A model generated the notes under the pieces. The model ran no database searches. It worked only from the letters and a program-made list of their open reading frames with translations, and was not told the DNA's origin. Shown one piece after another: positions 26,563 through 35,573 of a stretch of DNA of 49,712 nucleotides; within the stretch, counting starts at the first letter, position 1; each line of letters starts with the position of its first letter. The position numbers were made by a program, and so were the translations under genes. Origin of the DNA: a bacterium (GTDB lineage: Bacteria > Planctomycetota > Planctomycetia > Pirellulales > UBA1268); contig JAPOJV010000006.1 in assembly GCA_029978085.1 (NCBI GenBank), forward strand, positions 1-49,712. The letters run 5' to 3'.

Positions 26563-26632
26563 TATGTCACGCCGTGACATACGTGCCGGTCACGGCGTGA
26601 CCGGGCTACCGTGACCGGGCTACGTGGGCTAC
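26563..26632. repeat. Palindromic repeat cluster 6
   Basis: TATGTCACGCCGTGACATA (26563-26581) has a fourth perfectly paired outer arm. CCGGTCACGGCGTGACCGG (26586-26604) follows, then three GGGCTAC ends. The CTA at 26606-26608 is the stop codon of the leftward gene, whose last residues (AHVARSR) are encoded by the repeat ends. Confidence 0.92.
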
Positions 26633-26998
26633 CTCGCGGGCCAGCATGGCGGCGGAGCCGACGGCGGCGGCGGCGGCGAGGCTGGCGAGCGTCCACAGCG
26701 GCACGATCCGCTCGGCAGGCCGTGCGTCGGCGGCGCGGGCCGACTCGGCGAGGTCGATCGCCGGCAGCCCTGCCGCCCGCCGCTCGCGTTCGATCGCGGC
26801 CTCCTGGCGGCCGAGAAACCGGCCCTCCACCTGCCGTTGTCGCCGATCGAACTTCGGGGCGATGGCGACGATCCCCACAAGGGCCATGACGGCAAACATC
26901 AAACCCCAAAACCACGGACTGTCGGTGAGCCGAACCGGGGGTGCGGGCTGGTCGGTCTGCGGCGGTTGTTCGGTGCGAATCACGCAGAGCTCACACAT
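26606..26998 (-). CDS. Two-helix membrane protein with N-terminal CxxC
   Basis: 130 aa from the ATG at 26998 (MCELCVIRTEQPPQTDQ). A start at 27079 is possible but adds a low-complexity Pro/Arg stretch. The N terminus has a CxxC pair. Hydrophobic helices lie at about residues 31-50 (WFWGLMFAVMALVGIVAIA) and 101-118 (LWTLASLAAAAAVGSAAML), separated by a charged helix (QVEGRFLGRQEAAIERERR). No known family. The C terminus and stop are encoded in palindromic cluster 6. It is divergent from sufR. Confidence 0.6.
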   Translation of the reverse strand: MCELCVIRTEQPPQTDQPAPPVRLTDSPWFWGLMFAVMALVGIVAIAPKFDRRQRQVEGRFLGRQEAAIERERRAAGLPAIDLAESARAADARPAERIVPLWTLASLAAAAAVGSAAMLAREVAHVARSR

Positions 26999-27106
26999 CG
27001 GGAACAGCGGACCCCGCGATTGCCCGGAAGCCCGCCGCGCAGGCGAAGGGAAACCGCTCAGCCTCACCGGAAGCGGCACGCATGGATGCTTTTTTCACAC
27101 AGGAAC

Positions 27107-27134
27107 TTGTCAGAATTCGGCGGCCCGCTACAGT
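27107..27134 (+). promoter_or_regulatory. Candidate sufR promoter
   Basis: TTGTCA (27107-27112), 16 bp, TACAGT (27129-27134). The -10 ends only 6 nt before the sufR ATG, so the transcript would be leaderless or nearly so. No SD sequence is visible before this ATG, which agrees. Confidence 0.45.
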
Positions 27135-27140
27135 CAGGGT

Positions 27141-27839
27141 ATGACACATATCCCCTCACAGCCAGAGGCCCGGCAGACCGATCAGGCGGTTATCGACCTG
27201 CTGCGGGGCGATGCGGCTCTGAGTGTCGGCGACTTGGCCGAAGCGTTGGGAGTCACGGCCACGGCCATTCGACAGCGGCTCGACCGGCTGATGCGGAACG
27301 GCCTCGTCGAGCGCAGGGCCGTGGGCGGACGCCGAGGCCGGCCCTCGCATGCCTACAGCCTCACCCAGCAGGGCCGGAAGGTCGGTGGCGATAATTTCCG
27401 CGATCTGGCGTTCGTGCTGTGGCGGGAGATCCGCGGGATCAAGGACCCGGCCGTCCGGCGGGGCCTGCTCGGGCGGATCGGCTCGGGCTTGGCCGAGATC
27501 GATCGCGGTTCCGTCGCGGGCGACACGCCGGCTGCACGCCTCGACGGCGTGGCCGACGTCCTGCGCCGGCGGCAGATCGCCTGTGGCGTCGAGCCATACG
27601 GAGACGGTGGCCTGCCGGTGCTCACCACCTATTCCTGCCCCTACCCCGACCTGGCCGAGGCCGATCGCGGCATCTGTGCCGCCGAGCGATCCATGATCGA
27701 GGAACTCGTCGGCAGCTCCGTGCGACTATCCGAGTGTCGGCTGGACGGCGGCTCGTGCTGCCGGTTCACGGTTGGTGCGGAGATCGGCGACTCCGCCGCC
27801 GAACCGCGGCATGACGAGCCCTTGCAATCCCGGGTCTAA
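27141..27839 (+). CDS. sufR: SufR-like Fe-S-sensing transcriptional regulator
   Basis: 232 aa. The N-terminal winged HTH ([25 protein letters not shown], wing [14 protein letters not shown]) is of the SufR/DeoR-like type. The C-terminal half carries Cys166, Cys179, Cys199, Cys206 and Cys207, with the CX12C spacing and distal Cys expected of SufR, which binds a [4Fe-4S] cluster. Its position at the head of the suf genes supports this: known SufR proteins repress the suf operon when Fe-S clusters are plentiful. Start at the ATG 27141, close behind a putative promoter. The gene ends 85 bp before nuoB. Confidence 0.88.
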   Translation: MTHIPSQPEARQTDQAVIDLLRGDAALSVGDLAEALGVTATAIRQRLDRLMRNGLVERRAVGGRRGRPSHAYSLTQQGRKVGGDNFRDLAFVLWREIRGIKDPAVRRGLLGRIGSGLAEIDRGSVAGDTPAARLDGVADVLRRRQIACGVEPYGDGGLPVLTTYSCPYPDLAEADRGICAAERSMIEELVGSSVRLSECRLDGGSCCRFTVGAEIGDSAAEPRHDEPLQSRV

Positions 27840-27858
27840 AGGCGTCGAATGCCCCACG

Positions 27859-27872
27859 GCCTTCGGGCTTTT
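27859..27872 (+). terminator. Short TTCG stem-loop followed by TTTT between sufR and nuoB
   Basis: GCC-TTCG-GGC followed by TTTT, extendable by a G-T pair. The stem is only 3-4 bp, so at most a weak terminator or attenuator, perhaps giving more sufR than downstream transcript. Confidence 0.3.
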
Positions 27873-27924
27873 GTCGAAAAAACCTGCACAGAATCCCACC
27901 GACCAGCAATTTGGAGCCCAGCCC

Positions 27925-28587
27925 ATGACCGTCACCGCCCCCACCAGCTTCGGCACCGCGCTCACCGGCTCCGCGGCCACTCCCGGCGCCCCGTGGATCG
28001 AGGGCCGCTTCGAGGAGAACCTCGTCCTCACGACGGTCGAGCAGGCCATCAACTGGGCCCGGCAGTCGAGCATCTGGCCGATGACGTTCGGCCTGGCCTG
28101 CTGTGCGATCGAGATGATGGCGGCCGGCGCCAGCCGCTACGACATGGATCGCTTTGGCGCCGGCGCCTTCCGGGCCACGCCGCGGCAGGCCGACCTGATG
28201 ATCGTGGCCGGCACGGTCACCTACAAGATGGCGAGCCGCGTGCGTCGCCTCTACAACCTCATGCCTGATCCGAAGTACGTGATCGCCATGGGCGCCTGCA
28301 CGACCGGCGGCGGGCCGTACTTCAAGTGGGGCTATCACGTCGTCAAGGGCGTCGACCTGGTCGTGCCCGTCGACGTCTACGTGCCCGGCTGCCCGCCCCG
28401 CCCCGAGAGCCTCCTCGAGGGCCTGATGCGGATCCAAGACAAGATCCTCGGCCAACGGATCGCCAAGCAGAAGGGGGCCGCCGGGAAGGTGGCCGACGAA
28501 CTGCCCGTCCCGCACCACTCGGGTTACGTGGCCCCCGCCGCGGGCGAGGGAACATTGGTGTTCGATCATCAGAAACTGACCGGCTGA
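27925..28587 (+). CDS. nuoB: NADH-quinone oxidoreductase subunit B (lone NuoB)
   Basis: 220 aa. Complex I subunit that holds cluster N2, the last Fe-S centre before quinone. All four ligand cysteines are present: Cys59-Cys60 in [10 protein letters not shown], Cys125 in MGACTTGGG and Cys156 in PGCPPRPE. The C-terminal ~50 residues ([13 protein letters not shown] onwards) extend past the core. No nuoA, nuoC or nuoD is adjacent; instead the gene lies between sufR and sufC on the same strand. That placement suggests co-regulation with Fe-S assembly, or simply scattered nuo genes. Confidence 0.95.
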   Translation: MTVTAPTSFGTALTGSAATPGAPWIEGRFEENLVLTTVEQAINWARQSSIWPMTFGLACCAIEMMAAGASRYDMDRFGAGAFRATPRQADLMIVAGTVTYKMASRVRRLYNLMPDPKYVIAMGACTTGGGPYFKWGYHVVKGVDLVVPVDVYVPGCPPRPESLLEGLMRIQDKILGQRIAKQKGAAGKVADELPVPHHSGYVAPAAGEGTLVFDHQKLTG

Positions 28588-28675
28588 GGCCGTTGGTTTC
28601 GCAGCGGTCTTACGGTTCGACAGGTACGGCGTAGCGACAGTCACAACACATTCAGTCAGCGTGGAGCAAGCGGTC

Positions 28676-29530
28676 ATGACGGCGACGGGAACGGCAGGCG
28701 AGCAACTGGTCATCAAAGGCCTGCACGTGGCAGTGGAGGGCCAGGAAATCCTCAAGGGAGTCGATCTCACGATCGGCCGCGGCGAGATCCACGCGCTAAT
28801 GGGACCGAACGGCTCGGGCAAGAGCACGCTCGGCTACGCGATCATGGGCCATCCCAATTACGAGGTGACGGCCGGCTCGATCGAGCTCGTGACCGCCGAC
28901 GGCACGCGGCACGACGTCTTGGCGATGGAGCCTGACGAACGAGCCCGGGTGGGCATCTTCCTGGCCTTCCAGCGGCCGATGTCGATCCCCGGCGTGCGGC
29001 TGGCCGAGTTCCTGCGGCATTCGGTCACGAATGTCCGCAACCCCGACCGCAAGGAGGGGGAGGAGCTGATGCCCATGCGGGAGTTCCGCTCCGAGCTCAA
29101 GGCCAAGATGGGCGAGCTGTCGATGGATTCGGAGTTCGCCAAGCGGTATGTCAACGACGGCTTTTCCGGCGGCGAGATGAAGCGGGCCGAGATCCTGCAG
29201 CTGGCCATGCTGCGGCCCAAGTTCGCGATCCTCGACGAGACCGACAGCGGCCTCGACGCCGACGCCGTGCGGCTGGCGAGCGAGAGCATCGCCCGCATCG
29301 GCGGCGCCGAGATGGGCATCCTCATCATCACGCACCACGAGCAGCTGCTCGAGCACAACATCCCGCTCCGGACGCACGTCATGCTCGGCGGCAGGATCGT
29401 GGAGTCGGGTGGCCCGGAACTCGCGGCCGAACTGCACAAGAAGGGCTACGAACGGATCCGCGCCACCTACCCCGAAGCGGCTGCCGCCGAACGGGCCCTG
29501 GAGCAAACGGCCGTACCCGTCGGCGCCTGA
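28676..29530 (+). CDS. sufC: Fe-S cluster assembly ATPase SufC
   Basis: 284 aa from the ATG at 28676; GGAG lies 9 nt upstream, whereas the GTG at 28661 lacks one. SufC is the ABC ATPase that drives the SufBC2D scaffold. Walker A is GPNGSGKS (residues 43-50), the signature is FSGGEMKR, and Walker [11 protein letters not shown], as in all SufC proteins. IHALMGPNG and [13 protein letters not shown] are SufC-specific. It is slightly longer than usual at the C terminus ([16 protein letters not shown]). sufB follows after 76 bp. Confidence 0.97.
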   Translation: MTATGTAGEQLVIKGLHVAVEGQEILKGVDLTIGRGEIHALMGPNGSGKSTLGYAIMGHPNYEVTAGSIELVTADGTRHDVLAMEPDERARVGIFLAFQRPMSIPGVRLAEFLRHSVTNVRNPDRKEGEELMPMREFRSELKAKMGELSMDSEFAKRYVNDGFSGGEMKRAEILQLAMLRPKFAILDETDSGLDADAVRLASESIARIGGAEMGILIITHHEQLLEHNIPLRTHVMLGGRIVESGGPELAAELHKKGYERIRATYPEAAAAERALEQTAVPVGA

Positions 29531-29548
29531 GCAGAGTCCGATCCTGAG

Positions 29549-29572
29549 GAAGCCCGCGGCGCGAGCCGAGGG
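29549..29572 (+). repeat. Short hairpin repeat D, copy 1 (GCGA tetraloop)
   Basis: GAAGCCCGCGGCGCGAGCCG then AGGG: stem CCCGCGGC (29553-29560), loop GCGA (29561-29564), stem GCCGAGGG (29565-29572), one G-A mismatch. The same element occurs at 48498-48521. It sits in the sufC-sufB gap, 35 nt before the sufB start. Confidence 0.65.
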
Positions 29573-29606
29573 ACGCAACGCTCACACACGCAGAGATCCG
29601 TCACCC

Positions 29607-31019
29607 ATGCCTACCGCCATCGAACCCTCCCCGACCCTCGCGATCGGCGAGATCAACAAGTACGACTTCCGCACCGACTCGCCGGCCGTGTTCAAGGCCC
29701 GGAAGGGGATCGACCCCGAGATCGTCTGCCAGATCTCCGAGATGAAGCGGGAGCCGGAGTGGATGCGGGACTTCCGCCTCAAGTCGCTCGAGATCTTTAA
29801 CTCGAAGCCGATGCCCAACTGGGGCGGCCGGATCGGCGTCGACTTCCAGGACATCTACTACTACCTCAAGCCTGCCGAACAGCAGGGCAAGACATGGGAG
29901 GAGGTGCCCGACGCCATCAAGCAGACCTTCGACCGGCTGGGCATCCCCGAGGCCGAGCGGAAGTTCCTCGCCGGTGTGAAGGCCCAGTTCGAGAGCGAGG
30001 TGGTCTACGGCTCGCTGCAGGAGGACCTCGCCAAGAAGGGCGTGATCTTCACCGACACCGACACCGCCGTCCGCGAGCACTCCGACATGCTCCGGGAGTA
30101 TTTCGGGAAGATCATCCCCCCGACCGACAACAAGTTCGCCGCCCTCAACTCGGCGGTCTGGTCCGGCGGCTCGTTCATCTACGTGCCCAAGGGCGTGTCG
30201 ATCGAGTTTCCGCTCCAGGCCTACTTCCGCATCAACGCCGAGAGCATGGGGCAGTTCGAGCGGACGCTGATCATCGTGGACGAGGGCGCCCACGTGCACT
30301 ACGTCGAAGGCTGCACCGCGCCGATGTACTCCACCGAGAGCCTCCACTCGGCCGTCGTCGAGATCGTGGTGAAGAAGCACGGCCGCTGCCGCTATACGAC
30401 GATCCAAAACTGGGCCAACAACATCTACAACCTCGTCACCAAGCGGGCCATGGCCTACGAGGGAGCCCTCATGGAGTGGATCGACGGCAACCTCGGCAGC
30501 CAGCTGACGATGAAGTACCCCGCCGTCTACATGATGGAGCCGGGCGCCCGTGGCGAAATCCTCTCGATCGCGTTTGCCTCGGCCGGCCAGCACCAGGACG
30601 CCGGCGCCAAGCTCGTCCATGCCGCCCCGCACACCAGCGGTCGCATCGTCTCCAAGAGCATCTCGAAGAACGGCGGCCGGGCCAGCTACCGCGGCCTCGT
30701 GAAAGTGGAGCCGGGGGCCCGCAAGAGCCGGTCGAGCGTCGTCTGCGATGCGCTCATCCTCGACGACAAGAGCCGCAGCGACACCTATCCCTACATCGAG
30801 ATCGAGGAGCAGGACGTGTCGATCGGCCACGAGGCGAGCGTCTCGAAGATCGGCGAGGAGCAGCTCTTCTACCTGATGAGCCGCGGCCTGACCGAGGCCG
30901 AGGCGAGCACGATGATCGTCGGTGGATTCATCGAGCCGCTCGTGAAGGAGCTGCCGATGGAATACGCCGTCGAGATGAACAAGCTGATCCAGCTCCAGAT
31001 GGAAGGCTCGGTGGGCTGA
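29607..31019 (+). CDS. sufB: Fe-S cluster assembly scaffold SufB
   Basis: 470 aa, the usual SufB length. It forms the SufBC2D complex on which Fe-S clusters are built. Characteristic segments: [61 protein letters not shown], and [21 protein letters not shown]. The Cys in [12 protein letters not shown] is at the position of the sulfur-accepting cysteine of the family. Start at the ATG 29607, the only one fitting the family N terminus. It is followed 4 bp later by sufD. Confidence 0.98.
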   Translation: MPTAIEPSPTLAIGEINKYDFRTDSPAVFKARKGIDPEIVCQISEMKREPEWMRDFRLKSLEIFNSKPMPNWGGRIGVDFQDIYYYLKPAEQQGKTWEEVPDAIKQTFDRLGIPEAERKFLAGVKAQFESEVVYGSLQEDLAKKGVIFTDTDTAVREHSDMLREYFGKIIPPTDNKFAALNSAVWSGGSFIYVPKGVSIEFPLQAYFRINAESMGQFERTLIIVDEGAHVHYVEGCTAPMYSTESLHSAVVEIVVKKHGRCRYTTIQNWANNIYNLVTKRAMAYEGALMEWIDGNLGSQLTMKYPAVYMMEPGARGEILSIAFASAGQHQDAGAKLVHAAPHTSGRIVSKSISKNGGRASYRGLVKVEPGARKSRSSVVCDALILDDKSRSDTYPYIEIEEQDVSIGHEASVSKIGEEQLFYLMSRGLTEAEASTMIVGGFIEPLVKELPMEYAVEMNKLIQLQMEGSVG

Positions 31020-31023
31020 CATC

Positions 31024-32400
31024 ATGACGACCGCCGTCGCTCCTCCTGCCTCCACGCCCTTCACTCGCGACCTGCTCGAGCTGATGATCCGCGGCTCGGC
31101 GGCGCCCGACTGGTCCTCCGACCTCCGCCGTGAGGCCGTGGCTCGCCTCGCAGCCCTCGGGCTGCCCAACCGGCGAGACGAGAACTGGATGCGGACCGAT
31201 CTGCGGCTGTTCAAGCCGGCCGGCTGGTCGTTTCGGCCGGCCCCGGCGGCCGGTGCAGCGTTGCCCGTCGGCCTGCTCACGGCCGGATCCACGGCGCTCG
31301 CGGAAGACTTCGACGGAATTCCGGCCGAGGCGGTGGCACCGGCCGCGCTCGCGGGCCGATTCGCGGCCCTCGACGGTCATGTCGTGGTCGATGAAATCGC
31401 CCCGGAACTGGCCGCGCAGGGCGTGGTCTTCGGCTCGGCCGATCGGCTGCTGGCAGAGCGGCCGGATGCGTTCCGCCCACACTGGTTCTCGGTCATCGAC
31501 TCGGGCTGCGATTGGTTCGCCGCGTTGCACGCGGCGTTTCATCGAGCGAGTGCCGTGCTCTACGTACCCCCGCGGGTGCGGGTGACGACGCCGTTCCACG
31601 TCCTCTCTGCCCTCTCCGACGGCGGCCTCGACACCGGCCACGTGCTCGTGGTGCTCGGCGAAGGCGCCGAGGCCACCGTGCTCACCGAGACGGCCGGCGG
31701 CGGCGCCAGCGGCAATGGCGGCCTCCACTGCGGCGGCACCGAGATCGTGGTCGGGCAGTCGGCCTTCCTGCGGATGGTGAATCTCCAGAATTGGAACACG
31801 GGCGTCTGGCACTTCGCCCGACAAAAGGCGGTGGTGCATGCGGGGGGCCGGCTCCAATGGACGCTCGGCGCCCTCGGCAGCCGGCTCTCGCAGGTGGCAC
31901 AGGATGTCGCCCTCGTCGGCCGCAATGCCGACGCCCAGGTCAACGGCGTGATGTTCACCGAAGGCCGGCAGCAGCTCGTCTACAACACGCTTCAGCACCA
32001 CGAGGCTCCGGCCTGCAAGAGCGATCTCCTCTACAAGGGCGCCCTGCAGGATCGCAGCCGGCTCGTGTGGCGGGGCATGATCAAGGTCGACAAGGCCGCC
32101 CAGAAGACCGACGGCTACCAGCGAAACGACAACCTGATGCTCTCGAAGGAGTCGCGGGCCGACTCGATCCCGGGCCTGGAGATCGAGGCCGACGACGTGC
32201 GGTGCACCCACGGTGCGACCAGCGGCCGCGTCGATACGGACCAGATCTTCTACGCCCAGGCCCGTGGCCTGACGGCCGACGAGGCGGCGCGGCTGGTCGT
32301 GGCCGGTTTCTTCCAGCAGGTGTTCGACCGCATCACGATCGCCCCCGTTCGCGAGGCCCTCGCCCGCGCGATCGGGCAGCGAATCCGGCGGATTAGCTGA
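31024..32400 (+). CDS. sufD: Fe-S cluster assembly protein SufD
   Basis: 458 aa, paralogous to SufB and its partner in SufBC2D. The N-terminal region has PNRRDENWMRTDLRLF, the typical SufD lead-in. The beta-helix core includes GGLHCGGTEIVVGQSAF and VVHAGGRLQWTLGALGS, and the C-terminal part has YNTLQHHEAPACKSDLLYKG and ARGLTADEAARLVVAGFF. It begins 4 bp after sufB and ends 13 bp before the Rieske-SufT fusion, so one transcript is likely. sufS is not in the cluster. Confidence 0.95.
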   Translation: MTTAVAPPASTPFTRDLLELMIRGSAAPDWSSDLRREAVARLAALGLPNRRDENWMRTDLRLFKPAGWSFRPAPAAGAALPVGLLTAGSTALAEDFDGIPAEAVAPAALAGRFAALDGHVVVDEIAPELAAQGVVFGSADRLLAERPDAFRPHWFSVIDSGCDWFAALHAAFHRASAVLYVPPRVRVTTPFHVLSALSDGGLDTGHVLVVLGEGAEATVLTETAGGGASGNGGLHCGGTEIVVGQSAFLRMVNLQNWNTGVWHFARQKAVVHAGGRLQWTLGALGSRLSQVAQDVALVGRNADAQVNGVMFTEGRQQLVYNTLQHHEAPACKSDLLYKGALQDRSRLVWRGMIKVDKAAQKTDGYQRNDNLMLSKESRADSIPGLEIEADDVRCTHGATSGRVDTDQIFYAQARGLTADEAARLVVAGFFQQVFDRITIAPVREALARAIGQRIRRIS

Positions 32401-32413
32401 GGGACTGCGACGC

Positions 32414-33193
32414 ATGGCCGAATTCCTGAAAGTCGCCGACGTCTCCGAAGTGCCCGATCCGGGCAAGACGCTCGTCGAGGTCGACGGCGAGATGGTGGCC
32501 CTGTTCCACGTCGATGGGCAGTGGACCGCGATCGACGACGTCTGCACGCACGACGGCGGCCCGCTGGCCGACGGCGAACTCCGCAACCACACGATCGCCT
32601 GCCCGCGGCACGGGGCGAAGTTCGACATCCGCACCGGGGCCGCGCTCACCATGCCCGCCGTCCGGCCGACCCGGGCCCACGACGTGAAGGTCGAAGGGAA
32701 CGCCGTGTTCGTGCGACTGCGGGCCGAGCCGGGCTCAGCCGGTCCGGCGGCCCACGCCCTGCCGAGCCAGGCGACGGGAACGGCCGGCGTTGCGATGCCG
32801 ACGTCGACCGCATCAGCCACGCCTGCCCCCGCCCCACCGCAGACGGCATCCGCGGCAGCCACCACGGGCCAGCCGCTCGGCGAGGATGCGGTCCGTGAAC
32901 TGCTCAAGGAAGTGAAAGATCCTGAGCTGTTCGTCAACATCGTCGATCTCGGGCTGATCTACGGCGTGACGCTCTCCGCTGCAGCCGATGCAGCCGGCAA
33001 GCAGCACGTGGCGATCGACATGACGATGACGAGTCCGGCCTGCCCAGCCGGGCCGCAGTTGATCGGCGACACGAAGCGGGTGCTCGGTGGGCATCCGGAG
33101 GTCTCGGCCGTCGAAGTGCGGATCGTGATGGATCCCCCCTGGACCCCCGACCGCATGACCGAAGCCGCCCGCGACCAGCTCGGGATTTTTTGA
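32414..33193 (+). CDS. Rieske-type ferredoxin fused to a SufT/MIP18 (DUF59) domain
   Basis: 259 aa in two domains. Residues 1-105 are a Rieske ferredoxin: Cys44-x-His46 in CTHDGGPL and Cys63-x2-His66 in CPRHGAKFD coordinate a [2Fe-2S] cluster. Residues ~106-150 are an Ala/Pro/Thr linker. Residues ~153-259 are a DUF59 domain of the SufT/PaaD/MIP18 type (DPELFVNIVDLGLIYGV, TMTSPACPAGPQL), which helps Fe-S maturation. It is the last gene of the suf run (13 bp after sufD). The reading frame is continuous across the linker, so this is a true fusion. It may deliver electrons during cluster assembly or transfer; that is inference. Confidence 0.9.
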   Translation: MAEFLKVADVSEVPDPGKTLVEVDGEMVALFHVDGQWTAIDDVCTHDGGPLADGELRNHTIACPRHGAKFDIRTGAALTMPAVRPTRAHDVKVEGNAVFVRLRAEPGSAGPAAHALPSQATGTAGVAMPTSTASATPAPAPPQTASAAATTGQPLGEDAVRELLKEVKDPELFVNIVDLGLIYGVTLSAAADAAGKQHVAIDMTMTSPACPAGPQLIGDTKRVLGGHPEVSAVEVRIVMDPPWTPDRMTEAARDQLGIF

Positions 33194-33204
33194 AGCGCGA
33201 CCCG

Positions 33205-33438
33205 CAGTGGGTCGACCTCCTGTGGCGGGGTTCGGGGCTGCCCACGCCCCGTCGCCGGACGCTCGCTGAGGTAGCGCAGGTACAAGGTGTGTCGCCGGCT
33301 CGGGGGCGGTACAAGTCTCGTCGCGGGACCTCGAAGACTCGGTCCAAATGCTCCTCGAGCTTGCACCGACCCCCTCGCCTCCCTGGCTGCGCTCGGCGGC
33401 ATACGCCGGCTCCTGGGGCATGGGCAGCCCCTCACGGC
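33205..33438 (+). repeat. Interspersed repeat family A, copy 3, interrupted by family B
   Basis: The left part of A (33205-33268, GGGTCGACCTCCTG to GGACGCTCGCT) and the right part (about 33382-33438, CCTGGCTGCGCTCGGCGGCA to CAGCCCCTCACGG) match copy 1. The central block of A is missing and family B occupies its place. It lies in the gene-free stretch 33194-33529. Confidence 0.8.
33294..33383 (+). repeat. Interspersed repeat family B, copy 1 (inside A copy 3)
   Basis: It starts GCCGGCTCGGGGGCGGTACA and ends GCACCGACCCCCTCGCC. Its core hairpin is GGACC-TCGAAGACTC-GGTCC. Copies at 39363-39480 and, inverted, 43611-43703. Confidence 0.85.
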
Positions 33439-33443
33439 ATTAC

Positions 33444-33502
33444 GTAGCCCGGTCACGCCGTGACCGGAAAGGAGCCAGCCCGTCATGGAGTGACAGGCCT
33501 AC
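33444..33502. repeat. Palindromic repeat cluster 7
   Basis: GTAGC then CCGGTCACGCCGTGACCGG (33449-33467), then a degenerate closing unit CCCGTCATGGAGTGACAGG (33479-33497) and CCTAC. It lies directly after family A copy 3, as cluster 1 does after copy 1. It separates the suf operon from mfnD. Confidence 0.88.
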
Positions 33503-33529
33503 GGGCATGTCGCTCTGTATGCTCTCCGC

Positions 33530-34573
33530 ATGCGGCTCGTCATCTACGAATACTGCTGCGCCGGCGGCAGCGGCCTCGACTCGCTCGCTCCCGAAGGACG
33601 CGCGATGCTGCAGGCCCTCGTCGCCGATGCCGTGACCGGCGGGGGGCTCGAGGTCGCCGTGCTCGTTGCGGAGAACCTGTCGCTCGCGCTGCCGACCGGC
33701 GTGCGCGTGCTGCCCGTCGCTGCGAGTCGTGAACTCGACACGCTCGTTGCCGCGTCGACGGCCGCCGACGCGGTGCTGATCGTGGCGCCCGAGACCGATG
33801 GGATCCTCGCCACGCGGGTCACAGCCGTACGGGCAGCCGGCGCGACCGTGCTCGCGCCATCTCGAGCCTTCATCGACATCGCCAGCGACAAGCAGGCCAC
33901 GATCCAGGCTCTGTCCGCTGCCGGCGTGCCGGTGCCGGCGGGGCGGACGCTCGCCGCCGGGGAACAATGGCCCGACGCCTTCATCCGCCCCGCGGTCCGC
34001 AAGCCGCTCGACGGCACCGGCGGCGATGGCTTCGTCGTCGTGGACCACGGTGCTGCTCCGCCGCCCCCCACCCAGCAGCCCACGCGGATCGAAGCCTTTG
34101 TCACGGGCATGGCCGTGGGCGTGTCCTGCCTCTGCGGTCCGCGCGGCGTGGATCCGCTGCCGCCGTTGCGTCAGGTGTTCACGACGACGAGTTCTGCGGT
34201 CGCATACGCCGGCGGCGAACCGCTTTCAGATCGACTCCTGGCAGCACGGGCCGAGGCGCTGGCCCGGCGGGCAGTTCATGCGGTCGCACGGGCGACAGGC
34301 GGCGAGGAATTCGCCGCAGGCTGGATCGGCATCGACATGATTCTCGGTGAGCGGAGCGACGGCCGCGGTGACCGGGTGCTCGAGATCAACCCGCGGGTCA
34401 CGACCTCGTTCGTGGGCCACGCGTCAGGCTTGAGCGGCGGCCTCGTGCGGGCGATGCTCGATGCCGCCGCCGGCCGAACGCCGATGCCCCCAGCAGGCGG
34501 TCGGCTCTCCCCGCGTTCCTTCAGGCTCTCCAGTAATGCCCACGCCGCCGCAGACCGATCTCGTGGCGATTGA
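33530..34573 (+). CDS. mfnD: ATP-grasp protein, tyramine-glutamate ligase-like (MfnD)
   Basis: 347 aa. It is an ATP-grasp ligase: MRLVIYEYCCAGGSG at the N terminus resembles MfnD (MJ0815-type) proteins, SDKQATIQALSAAGVPVPAG is the typical ATP-grasp entry, and GWIGIDMIL with VLEINPRVTTSF supplies the Mg/ATP-binding acid and Asn. In methanogens MfnD joins glutamate to tyramine in methanofuran; bacterial homologues belong to the H4MPT C1 pathway. The two genes that follow match MfnF and MfnE, which supports the name. It overlaps the next gene by 38 bp. The last ~25 residues look disordered. Confidence 0.75.
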   Translation: MRLVIYEYCCAGGSGLDSLAPEGRAMLQALVADAVTGGGLEVAVLVAENLSLALPTGVRVLPVAASRELDTLVAASTAADAVLIVAPETDGILATRVTAVRAAGATVLAPSRAFIDIASDKQATIQALSAAGVPVPAGRTLAAGEQWPDAFIRPAVRKPLDGTGGDGFVVVDHGAAPPPPTQQPTRIEAFVTGMAVGVSCLCGPRGVDPLPPLRQVFTTTSSAVAYAGGEPLSDRLLAARAEALARRAVHAVARATGGEEFAAGWIGIDMILGERSDGRGDRVLEINPRVTTSFVGHASGLSGGLVRAMLDAAAGRTPMPPAGGRLSPRSFRLSSNAHAAADRSRGD

Positions 34574-35573
34574 TGTCGGCGGCGCGAACCTCAAGGCCGC
34601 CGATGGCCGGGGGTGGACGCAGGCCGTCGCCTTTCCGCTGTGGCAAGAATGGCAGCGCCTTCCGGAGGCTCTTGCCGGCCTCGTTGGGCCCGTCACGCCG
34701 CGGCGGGTCGTGGCCACGATGACCGGCGAAATTGCCGACTGCTATCCGTCGCGGGCAGCAGGCGTCGCACACATCGTCGATGCGGTGCTCACCGCGGCGG
34801 CTGCGATGCGGTGCGTCGATACCCCCGGCATCTATCTGCTCGACGGCCGGATTGTCTCGGCCGCGGAGGCGAAGGCTGATCCGCTGCATGCGGCGGCCAG
34901 TAACTGGCATGCCCTCGCCCGGCTCGCCGCCGCCCATGCGCCGACCGATCGCGCGCTGCTCATCGACGTGGGCTCGACCACCGTCGACGTCGTGCCGATC
35001 ATCGGCGGCATGCCGGCACCGCGGGCGCATGACGACGCCGGTCGGCTGCTCGCCGGCGAGCTCGTGTACACCGGCATCGAGCGGACGCCACTGGCGGCCG
35101 TCGTGCGGTGGCTGCCGCACCGCGGCCTGCGACGTCCCGTCGCCGCGGAACGATTTGCCGACTCCCGCGACGTCTGGCTGCTGCGTGGCGGGCTGCCGGA
35201 ACGCCCCGATGCGACCGACACGGCCGACGGCGGCCCGGCCACACGCGACGCCGCCCGGATTCGCCTGGCACGGTCACTGCTCGTGGAGCCGGCCGACTTC
35301 TCTTTGACCGATGCAGCAGCTGCGGCAGCGGCGTTCGCGGCCAGGCAGGCGCGGCTCGTCGCGCGGGCCATCGGTCGCGTCGTCATGGGCTGTGGCTGGC
35401 GGCCGACGAGCGTCGTGATCGCCGGTCACGGCGAGCAACTCGCGCGAATGGCGATCGACCGGGCCTGCCTAAGCGGCCCACTCGTCTCGCTGCCGGAGGT
35501 GCTCGGGGCCGACGTCTCGCGGGCGGCTCCCGCACATGCCCTCGCCCTCATTGCCCGGGGAGTGCTCGCGTGA
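34536..35573 (+). CDS. mfnF: Hydantoinase/oxoprolinase-like protein (MfnF-like)
   Basis: 345 aa from the ATG at 34536; an earlier in-frame start at 34461 would lie deep in mfnD. An actin-like/ASKHA-type fold is suggested by LVAIDVGGANLKAADG at the N terminus and LLIDVGSTTVDVVPI in the middle, the phosphate loops of the family. DPLHAAASNWHALARLAA and VMGCGWRPTSVVIAGHGEQL also fit the MJ0830-type (MfnF) branch. MfnF condenses the aminomethylfuran and tyramine-glutamate parts of methanofuran. It overlaps mfnE by 4 bp (GTGA). Confidence 0.75.
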   Translation: MPTPPQTDLVAIDVGGANLKAADGRGWTQAVAFPLWQEWQRLPEALAGLVGPVTPRRVVATMTGEIADCYPSRAAGVAHIVDAVLTAAAAMRCVDTPGIYLLDGRIVSAAEAKADPLHAAASNWHALARLAAAHAPTDRALLIDVGSTTVDVVPIIGGMPAPRAHDDAGRLLAGELVYTGIERTPLAAVVRWLPHRGLRRPVAAERFADSRDVWLLRGGLPERPDATDTADGGPATRDAARIRLARSLLVEPADFSLTDAAAAAAAFAARQARLVARAIGRVVMGCGWRPTSVVIAGHGEQLARMAIDRACLSGPLVSLPEVLGADVSRAAPAHALALIARGVLA

